From a bacterium (GTDB lineage Bacteria; UBA9089; CG2-30-40-21): a stretch of DNA of 6,625 bases. The stretch lies in contig JASEHA010000131.1 of assembly GCA_030018795.1 (NCBI GenBank), forward strand, positions 1-6,625. Reading direction: 5' to 3'. This document shows positions 1 through 5,569 of the stretch, piece after piece. The notes beneath the pieces were generated by a model. It did no database searches, had not been told where the DNA came from, and was given only the letters and a program-made list of their open reading frames with translations. Position 1 is the first letter of the stretch; the number at the start of each line of letters is the position of its first letter. The position numbers and the translations under genes were made by a program.

Positions 1-55
1 GGCTTAAGGGCTTTGCCACCCACGGTTAAAATGGCAAAATTACCCTCAATATTTA
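1..55. repeat. First copy of an exact 55-bp direct repeat at the window edge
   Basis: Bases 1-55 are identical to bases 116-170, an offset of 115. After base 55 the copies diverge (GGATT here, TGCCG after 170). This copy reads in a different frame from the membrane-protein gene and meets a TAA at 70-72, while the gene's own frame has a TAA at 5-7. It is therefore not functional N-terminal coding sequence of that gene. The length of exactly 55 equals a common assembler k-mer size, so a graph-loop artefact at a contig end is likely. A real 115-bp tandem duplication is the alternative. Confidence 0.9.
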
Positions 56-1030
56 GGATTAGTAAGTTTTAAGTTTCTTATCCTGGTCTTTATTGTGACT
101 GACTTGTTTTTATTTGGCTTAAGGGCTTTGCCACCCACGGTTAAAATGGCAAAATTACCCTCAATATTTATGCCGCAGACAGCAAAATTTCTACTGCAGG
201 ATAAGGATATATATAGAGCTATGTCAGTTTATCCGGGTATAGTATCTATCCGATATAAGGATAAAGATCCAAATATCACCTTGATTAAATTATTAACCCC
301 TGAGTTTAATGCCTGGGTTAATATCTCTAATATTGAGATGCATCTTGGTTTATTTTGTGTCCGACATTGGGAGGAGGTTATAAAACTTTTACGTGCAGGA
401 ACTCCTCTGTCAATTAAGGAAGATGAGGTAGTACCTCTTATTATTAAAAACTCACAAATCCTTAATTTATTTAATGTTAAGTATATTTTATTTACCCTGG
501 ACATAAATGATAGCAGGTTTAGGACAATATTTGAAGATAATGGGGTTAAGATTATAGAAAATAAAGAAGTCCTTCCCCGAGCCTTTGTTGTTCATAATGT
601 TAAGGTAATTAAGGAAAAACAAAAGGTGCTTAAGGAACTAATCAGCAAGGGGTTTAATCCAGGGCAATATGTTATCCTTGAAGAAGACCCGCAAGTAAAG
701 ATTAATTCAAAACCAGCCGCATCTTCGACAACTAAAATAATTGATTATGGGAATGAGGAGGTAGCTGTTCATTGTTCTATGAAGGATAATGGTTTTCTAA
801 TCTTAACAGACACTTACTATCCTGGCTGGCAGGTTTATGTAGATAATAAAAAAGGCAAGATATATCGTGCTTACCATACCTTCAGGGCAGTATACCTTGA
901 GAAAGGGGATCATATGGTAAAATTCAAGTATGAGCCTTTATCATTCAAAATAGGTATGTGGATTGGTTTATTAACCCTTTGTGGTATGGCTATATTTCTT
1001 CGATTATACCAAACCAAAAAAACATGTTGA
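56..1030 (+). CDS. YfhO-family membrane protein, C-terminal part (5' truncated)
   Basis: This is the C-terminal part of a large polytopic membrane protein resembling the YfhO family, whose members are linked to glycosylation of cell-surface polymers; the substrate here is unknown. The first possible start is GTG at 95 (311 aa), but the frame is open back to 8, and bases 56-115 encode a hydrophobic helix (FKFLILVFIV, then TDLFLFG) typical of the last core membrane span before the extracytoplasmic region. So 95 is probably internal and the N-terminal half, several hundred residues in full-length relatives, is missing. Counting from 95, visible family-like segments are LFNVKYIL at about 125-132, LPRAFVVHN at about 150-158, and YYPGWQVYVD at 241-250 followed by a beta-rich stretch. 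A final membrane helix lies at about 284-305, before a short basic tail. There is no ribosome binding site before GTG 95. Base 56 is given as the left end because sequence before it is the misplaced repeat. The YfhO assignment rests on remembered family motifs and is fairly but not fully secure. Confidence 0.75.
   Translation, partial: GLVSFKFLILVFIVTDLFLFGLRALPPTVKMAKLPSIFMPQTAKFLLQDKDIYRAMSVYPGIVSIRYKDKDPNITLIKLLTPEFNAWVNISNIEMHLGLFCVRHWEEVIKLLRAGTPLSIKEDEVVPLIIKNSQILNLFNVKYILFTLDINDSRFRTIFEDNGVKIIENKEVLPRAFVVHNVKVIKEKQKVLKELISKGFNPGQYVILEEDPQVKINSKPAASSTTKIIDYGNEEVAVHCSMKDNGFLILTDTYYPGWQVYVDNKKGKIYRAYHTFRAVYLEKGDHMVKFKYEPLSFKIGMWIGLLTLCGMAIFLRLYQTKKTC
116..170. repeat. Second copy of the 55-bp direct repeat, inside the membrane-protein gene
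   Basis: This copy is in frame with the YfhO-like protein and encodes GLRALPPTVKMAKLPSIF, just after a membrane segment. The protein reads smoothly through both of its borders, so this is the native location and the copy at 1-55 is the misplaced one. Confidence 0.9.
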
Positions 1031-1055
1031 CATTTAGTCAGGAATGATGTATAAT
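1027..1055 (+). promoter_or_regulatory. Consensus sigma-70 promoter for the tRNA-Thr/tRNA-Tyr unit
   Basis: TTGACA at 1027-1032 and TATAAT at 1050-1055 are separated by exactly 17 nt, a perfect match to the housekeeping sigma-70 consensus. The -35 box overlaps the TGA stop (1028-1030) of the upstream membrane-protein gene. Transcription would start near 1062, about 100 nt before tRNA-Thr. A strong promoter of this kind is usual for stable-RNA genes, and it may also feed the large sensor gene downstream. Confidence 0.85.
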
Positions 1056-1070
1056 ATAATAAAGATTTGA

Positions 1071-1126
1071 GGCAGCAGACTTGTATCTGCGTGCGGACAA
1101 GATACAGGCAGGCAGGTTTGTCTGCC
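1071..1126 (+). other. Inverted-repeat structure in the tRNA leader
   Basis: TGTATCT (1082-1088) pairs perfectly with AGATACA (1100-1106) around an 11-nt loop. Outside it, GCAGAC (1075-1080) pairs with GTCTGC (1120-1125). GGCAG occurs at 1071, 1107 and 1111 and could compete for CTGCC at 1122-1126, and CTTGT (1080-1084) could pair with ACAAG (1097-1101). The segment lies between the promoter and tRNA-Thr and would be part of the 5' leader removed during tRNA processing. There is no T-run for a terminator and no T-box motif. It could be a processing structure or a dispersed intergenic palindrome. Confidence 0.5.
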
Positions 1127-1165
1127 GATAAGCTAACCAACTTACTCCTGAATTAATGTTAACAT

Positions 1166-1240
1166 GCTGGCGTAGCTCAATGGCAGAGCAGCTGATTTGT
1201 AATCAGCAGGTTGCGGGTTCAAATCCCATCGCCAGCTCCA
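1166..1240 (+). tRNA. tRNA-Thr (anticodon UGU)
   Basis: The cloverleaf is clear. The acceptor stem is GCTGGCG (1166-1172) with CGCCAGC (1230-1236). The D stem is GCTC/GAGC. The anticodon stem is GCTGA (1191-1195) with TCAGC (1203-1207) around the loop TTTGTAA, with anticodon TGT at 1198-1200. The T loop is TTCAAAT at 1218-1224. The discriminator is T1237 and CCA is encoded at 1238-1240. The T stem GCGGG/CCCAT holds a C-A mismatch (1214 with 1228) next to a G-T pair, a mild oddity. tRNA-Tyr follows after only five bases, so the two are surely co-transcribed. Confidence 0.97.
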
Positions 1241-1245
1241 GAATT

Positions 1246-1330
1246 GGGGAGATACCCTAGCGGTCAAAGGGAGCAGACTGTAAATCTGCCGGCTATGCCT
1301 TCGGAGGTTCAAATCCTCCTCTCCCCACCA
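1246..1330 (+). tRNA. tRNA-Tyr (anticodon GUA)
   Basis: This is a class II tRNA. The acceptor stem is GGGGAGA (1246-1252) with TCTCCCC (1320-1326). The D stem is CCC/GGG. The anticodon stem is GCAGA (1273-1277) with TCTGC (1285-1289) around the loop CTGTAAA, with anticodon GTA at 1280-1282. The long variable arm is 13 nt (1290-1302), with GGC/GCC closing a TAT loop. The T stem GGAGG/CCTCC is perfect. The discriminator is A1327 and CCA is encoded. A Thr-Tyr tRNA order also starts the tRNA-tufB operon of some bacteria, but no tufB follows here. Confidence 0.97.
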
Positions 1331-1396
1331 TTGTTACAAGCTAATAGCAATAATAATCAATGAAAAACCCAGCCAGTCCTTTGAATCCTACTTTAC

Positions 1397-1401
1397 GGAG
1401 G
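1397..1401 (+). promoter_or_regulatory. Ribosome binding site that fixes the sensor gene start at 1411
   Basis: GGAGG lies 9 nt before ATG 1411. The longer in-frame ATG at 1360 has only AT-rich sequence in front of it and no GGAGG-like motif. This decides the start in favour of 1411. Confidence 0.85.
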
Positions 1402-1410
1402 TTAAGAAAA

Positions 1411-4400
1411 ATGTCAAAAAAACAACAGCCATTTCCAGCAAAAAAAATAGCCAGGGTTACAGATATTACCATGATTATCCTGATCTTGTTTATTCTGGCT
1501 ATCAGTGCCAAGGCATACCTTTCAGGGACAATGGAGCTTTTTATTGTCTGGGCACCATTATCTATCTATATTGTAATCTTCTATGCCTATCTGGTTAATG
1601 TGCTTCAAAAGCAGAATGAGGAGTTAGAATCCTCTAATAAGGAATTGAGGCAGTCTATTCAGAAGAAGCATGAGTTTATATATAATATCTCCATTCAGCT
1701 CCGAAAGCCGCTTCATTCAATAAAGCATTCACTCGCATTTATTATTGGAGATAAAAATGTGGCTTTATCGAACAAGAGATTACTGGAACAGTCTGAAAGG
1801 GGCATTGAACAGCTTGAGGATGTAGTTTCAAGGTTACTGGATCATTCGATGATTACCTCTGGCAGGACACATCTGCTAATGGAGCAGACAGATGTAAAGG
1901 GATTGATTAATGAGGTGGTTAGAGAGACAACCCATCTTGCTGAGGCCAAACAGGTTTCTATGGAAACGGTTGTCCCTGATATGCAAGATATCCCTATAGA
2001 TAAACCAAGGATACATCAGGCTATAAAGAACCTTGTCTTAAATGCTATAAAATTTTCTTCTGTTCAATCAAAGATACTCATTCAGGCAAAAGAGGATAAG
2101 AATAGAATACAGATTGATGTTATTGATCATGGTGAGGGGATGTCTCCCCAGAAACTTGAAACAATCTTTGAGGAGTTTAGCCGGGAGGTAAGTCTGCCAT
2201 TCTCTGAAATGCATGGCTCAGGGCTTGGGCTGCCTATTTCTCAGGGGATCATAGAGGCTCATGGTGGCAGTATCAAGGTTACAAGCAAGCAAGGAGAGGG
2301 GAGCACGTTTACGGTTATTCTGCCTAAAGAGACAACAGCACTTTCCCTTTTAGAGGAAAGAAGGCAGATGAGAAAGTTTTTGGCAGCAATACCACATCTG
2401 ACCGAGTTAGCAGACCAATCCATCCTTTGCGAGATACAGGACAATTTTACTCAAACCTTTGGTATTCCTACGATTATTGTGGATAATGAAGGCATTCCTG
2501 TTACTGGCTGTGACGCTGGAAACGAGTTTTGCCGCATGATAAAAAGTTGTCCAAAGGGTGCTGAAAGATGCAAACAGTTTTCAGTCAGGGTACAGACTGA
2601 AGCCCTTAAGGATACCAGATCAAAGGCATATTATTGCTTTGCCGGGCTGGCTCATTTCTCTGCCCCTATCCTTGTGGAACATATTCATCTTGGCTCTATT
2701 GAGATACATGGGGCACAGGTATTCTTGCCAATTAATCCTAATAAACTTAAAGTAATAGCCAGGGATCTGGGGCTTAACTATGATGAGTTGCTGGAAAAAG
2801 CGTCTTCTGTTCCCAGATTTCCAGAGGAAAAGGTGTATGCAGCCGGAGAGCTGCTTTATGCAATTGCTAATACCATCTCTTCCCTGTGTATGCATGAACA
2901 CAAACTATTACATAAAATAGCTGAACTTTCAACCTTTTCTCAGATAGGCAGGGCAATTACCTCAAATCTGGATTTTGATGCCCTTCTTGATATGATCCTT
3001 TATACAACCATTAGCGTTCTGGAGGCAGATGGCGGATCAATCATGCTTATGAATGAAAACAATGAGCTGATTATTAAAGTATCTTATGGATTGCCCAATG
3101 CTATCCTCCGGGAGACAAGGGTGCCAGTTGGCAAGGGCATATCTGGATATGTGGCCAGGGAGAAGAAGCCTGTTATCCTGTATCATGGTATGCCAGATGA
3201 ATATCTTGCCCCATTGTTGAGAAGAGGTCACCTGAAAACAGCCATGTGCGTTCCACTGATCGTAAAGGGAGAGGTTGTAGGTGTTTTTAATCTTACCCGT
3301 AAGAGTGGTGAGCTATTCTCTGAAGAATCTCTGTCCCTGTTTAAGACATTCTGCAATCAGGCGGCTATTGCCCTTGAAGAGGCAAGATTGTATGCATCCA
3401 TGGAGGAAAAGACCAAACAACTTGAAGCCTTTACAAAGATTGGAGAGGTAACCCTTTCTGCTGTAGATATGGATGTAGCCTTAAGCCTTATCATTGAAGC
3501 TGTTTCAAAGGCAATGCAGACGCAGCTGGCTTCTATCAGGTTATTGGATAATACAGGTGAAAATTTGATAAATATGGTTGGCTATGGGTTGTCTGATCAG
3601 TATCTAAAAAGGGGTGCGATCAAGGTTGGAGAGAGCATCGCCGGCAATGTAGTAAAAACAGGGGAATGTATTGCCATAGAAAACATCAGCCATGATGATA
3701 GGATTAAGGATACATCTGCGGCGATTAAAGAGGGTATTGTCTCGTTAATGTCTGCCCCATTAATTAGCCGGGACAGGGTTATAGGGTGTATTACTATCTA
3801 TTCAAAAACACAACGAACCTATACTCCTGAAGACATGGAACTCTTTTTTGGACTTGCCTCTCAAGCAGCAGTTGCTATTGAATATACAAAGATATTTAAG
3901 ACCATTCGTGATGGGTTATCTAAAACATCCATAGCATTGAGTGAGGCAATAAGTGCTATGGATTCTTATGATAAGGAGCAGGGTGAGAAAAAGGCAGAGT
4001 ATGCAGAGTTAATAGCCAGGGAGATGAATTTCCCAACGGTTATTGTCGAAACAATTAAGATGGCTACCCTCTTGCATGATATCGGGAAATTGGCTATTCC
4101 TGAGAAGATACTTCAAAAGCCAGCTGCTTTAACCAAGGAAGAGTTCGAGACTATTAAGAGACATCCGCTGATCAGTGAAGAGATACTAAGAAAGATTGAA
4201 TTGCCCTGGGATGTTTTAAGCTCAATCAAGCAGCATCATGAAAGGATAGATGGCAAGGGATACCCTGAAGGGCTGACTAAAGAGGAAATAAGCGTGGAAG
4301 CACTGATCATCGAGGTTGTAGATGCCTTTTATGCCATGGTGTCAGAGAGACCATATCGTCCAGCTATGTCTGTTAAAGAGGCAACAAGGGTGCTGCAGCA

Positions 4401-4488
4401 GGAGGCAGGGAAACAGTTTTCGCCAGAGGTGGTTGGGTCATTTTTGAGTGTGTTAAGGAAAAAGGGTATGGATGTGTGGGAAGCGTAA
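1411..4488 (+). CDS. Membrane-bound pseudo-histidine-kinase/PocR/GAF/GAF/HD-GYP signalling protein
   Basis: This 1025-aa protein probably degrades or senses a cyclic dinucleotide under ligand control. Two membrane helices (about 19-36 and 42-63) and a short coiled coil lead into a histidine-kinase core (about 85-306). The H-box reads SIQLRKPL at 94-101, so Ile95 occupies the phosphoacceptor His position. The ATP-binding motifs remain: N-box NLVLN (207-211), G1 DHGEG (239-243), F-box FEEF (253-256) and G2 GSGLGL (269-274). Next comes a PocR-type sensory domain (about 329-498) with Cys374, 380, 387 and 409 and the segment YYCFAGLAHFSAPI. Two GAF domains follow (about 509-663 and 676-828). The C-terminal HD-GYP domain (about 848-1019) has HD at 889-890, His918, HH at 942-943, DGKGYP at 947-952 and Asp971, but Gln857 sits where the first metal-binding His is expected. 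There is no receiver or GGDEF domain. Start 1411 is chosen over 1360 because of its GGAGG. The gene lies 80 nt after tRNA-Tyr with no clear promoter or terminator between. Domain calls are secure; the activity is inferred. Confidence 0.92.
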   Translation: MSKKQQPFPAKKIARVTDITMIILILFILAISAKAYLSGTMELFIVWAPLSIYIVIFYAYLVNVLQKQNEELESSNKELRQSIQKKHEFIYNISIQLRKPLHSIKHSLAFIIGDKNVALSNKRLLEQSERGIEQLEDVVSRLLDHSMITSGRTHLLMEQTDVKGLINEVVRETTHLAEAKQVSMETVVPDMQDIPIDKPRIHQAIKNLVLNAIKFSSVQSKILIQAKEDKNRIQIDVIDHGEGMSPQKLETIFEEFSREVSLPFSEMHGSGLGLPISQGIIEAHGGSIKVTSKQGEGSTFTVILPKETTALSLLEERRQMRKFLAAIPHLTELADQSILCEIQDNFTQTFGIPTIIVDNEGIPVTGCDAGNEFCRMIKSCPKGAERCKQFSVRVQTEALKDTRSKAYYCFAGLAHFSAPILVEHIHLGSIEIHGAQVFLPINPNKLKVIARDLGLNYDELLEKASSVPRFPEEKVYAAGELLYAIANTISSLCMHEHKLLHKIAELSTFSQIGRAITSNLDFDALLDMILYTTISVLEADGGSIMLMNENNELIIKVSYGLPNAILRETRVPVGKGISGYVAREKKPVILYHGMPDEYLAPLLRRGHLKTAMCVPLIVKGEVVGVFNLTRKSGELFSEESLSLFKTFCNQAAIALEEARLYASMEEKTKQLEAFTKIGEVTLSAVDMDVALSLIIEAVSKAMQTQLASIRLLDNTGENLINMVGYGLSDQYLKRGAIKVGESIAGNVVKTGECIAIENISHDDRIKDTSAAIKEGIVSLMSAPLISRDRVIGCITIYSKTQRTYTPEDMELFFGLASQAAVAIEYTKIFKTIRDGLSKTSIALSEAISAMDSYDKEQGEKKAEYAELIAREMNFPTVIVETIKMATLLHDIGKLAIPEKILQKPAALTKEEFETIKRHPLISEEILRKIELPWDVLSSIKQHHERIDGKGYPEGLTKEEISVEALIIEVVDAFYAMVSERPYRPAMSVKEATRVLQQEAGKQFSPEVVGSFLSVLRKKGMDVWEA

Positions 4489-4492
4489 AATA

Positions 4493-4516
4493 ACTCAAGG
4501 CTATTGCAGCTTGAGT
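4493..4516 (+). other. Small hairpin between the sensor gene and fmt
   Basis: ACTCAAG (4493-4499) and CTTGAGT (4510-4516) form a perfect 7-bp stem around a 10-nt loop. It begins just after the TAA of the sensor gene (4486-4488) and ends 24 nt before the fmt start. No T-run follows, so it is a poor intrinsic terminator. It may be an mRNA-stability or processing element, or chance. Confidence 0.4.
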
Positions 4517-4540
4517 ATTGCAACCTTGCAGAGGCAAAGA

Positions 4541-5470
4541 ATGAACATACTATTCATGGGCAGTCCAGCGTTTGCTGCTCCAACATTACAGGCAATAACT
4601 CGAAATCAGGAACATAATGTTTCTGTAATCACCCAGTCTGATAAACCGGCTAAAAGGGGATACCATCAGACACCACCAATAATAAAACTCATGGCACAAA
4701 GGTTAAGACTGCCAGTATACCAGCCATTTTCTCTCAATACTACTGAGGGAATAGCCTTAGTAAAAAAATTAGAGCCAGATTTAATAGTTGTGGTTGCCTT
4801 TGGGCAAATACTGCCGGATGAGATTCTTAGTATTCCGCCACTTGGCTGTATCAACCTCCATCCGTCTCTCCTGCCCAAATACCGGGGTGCTGCCCCAATA
4901 CAATGGAGTCTGATTAATGGGGATGAGAAAACAGGGATAACTGTGGCATATATTACCTCTAAATTGGATTCCGGAGATATTATCCTGCAAAGTGAGGCAA
5001 GCATAGAAAACTTTGATACAGGAGCCAGCTTATCAGATAAGCTTTCTTCGTCAGGTGCTGTGCTTGTCATGGAAGCTATTTGTCTGATTAAAGATGGCAA
5101 TGTCCCGCGTATTCCTCAGGATGAAACCCGAGCAAGTTATGCCCCAAAGATAAGGCATGAGGATACTCTTATTGATTGGCAGCAGCCAGCAGGGAATATA
5201 TTCAACCTTGTGAGGGCATTGAATGCTGTTCCAGGGGCATATACAAGTGTAGGCAGTGAAAGATTGAAGATATTGACCACAGAAATTGTTGACGTATGTG
5301 TGTTCAAAGAACCTGGAACAGTGGTAGACATTACCAGAATGGGACCAATTGTTTCTACTCAGGATAAAGGTTTGCTTCTTCTTGAGGTTCATCCACAGGC
5401 TAAAAAGCCAATGTCAGGCTATCAATTCCTTCAGGGTCATAGATGGGGAATAGGGATGAGATTGGGATAG
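4541..5470 (+). CDS. fmt: Methionyl-tRNA formyltransferase
   Basis: This enzyme formylates the amino group of Met on initiator tRNA using 10-formyltetrahydrofolate, giving fMet-tRNA for bacterial translation initiation in the cytoplasm. The 309-aa length is normal for the family. The N-terminal formyltransferase domain starts MNILFMGSPAFAAPTL and carries TQSDKPAKRG at 31-40. The catalytic signature NLHPSLLPKYRGAAPI is at 105-120, giving Asn105 and His107, and the third catalytic residue is Asp143 in LDSGDI. The C-terminal tRNA-binding domain (about 208-309) includes WQQPAGNIFNLVRAL and ends with the usual small basic region (QAKKPMS, FLQGHRWG). The start at 4541 follows GAGG at 4531-4534 with 6 nt spacing. 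An in-frame ATG at 4472 would overlap the previous gene and lacks a ribosome binding site. The gene follows the sensor gene by 52 nt and may be co-transcribed with it. The common partner def (peptide deformylase) is not next to it here. Confidence 0.97.
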   Translation: MNILFMGSPAFAAPTLQAITRNQEHNVSVITQSDKPAKRGYHQTPPIIKLMAQRLRLPVYQPFSLNTTEGIALVKKLEPDLIVVVAFGQILPDEILSIPPLGCINLHPSLLPKYRGAAPIQWSLINGDEKTGITVAYITSKLDSGDIILQSEASIENFDTGASLSDKLSSSGAVLVMEAICLIKDGNVPRIPQDETRASYAPKIRHEDTLIDWQQPAGNIFNLVRALNAVPGAYTSVGSERLKILTTEIVDVCVFKEPGTVVDITRMGPIVSTQDKGLLLLEVHPQAKKPMSGYQFLQGHRWGIGMRLG

Positions 5471-5514
5471 GCAGGGTAACTGTTTACCTCGTTGTTGGCA
5501 TAATTCAAGTTTGC

Positions 5515-5569
5515 GAAGAGTGGTATCTCCTACCTGTCAAGCTGGAAGCTTGATTTACATTGGCTCTTC
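5515..5569. terminator. Possible bidirectional terminator between fmt and nadK
   Basis: TCAAGCT (5537-5543) and AGCTTGA (5547-5553) form a perfect 7-bp stem with the 3-nt loop GGA, followed by TTTACATT on the plus strand. Around it, GAAGAG (5515-5520) can pair with CTCTTC (5564-5569), which overlaps the nadK stop codon. The position between two convergent genes fits termination from both sides, but T-runs are short on either strand, so efficiency is doubtful. Confidence 0.4.

Noticed and set aside
910..1140. A minus-strand open frame across the promoter and leader
   Set aside because: It overlaps the end of the membrane-protein gene and a consensus promoter on the plus strand, with no recognisable protein features.
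1331..1359. A promoter for the sensor gene (TTGTTA with TAATCA 17 nt on)
   Set aside because: The -35 box matches at only four positions and the -10 box is poor; not enough to call.
1360..1410. Longer start for the sensor protein at ATG 1360, adding 17 residues
   Set aside because: No ribosome binding site lies before 1360, while ATG 1411 has GGAGG 9 nt upstream; the extra residues add no recognisable domain.
4472..4540. Longer start for fmt at ATG 4472
   Set aside because: It overlaps the end of the sensor gene and has no ribosome binding site; the family's conserved N-terminus begins exactly at 4541.
4666..5100. A 144-residue minus-strand open frame inside fmt
   Set aside because: It lies wholly within a well-supported gene on the other strand, has no recognisable motif and is best explained as a shadow frame.
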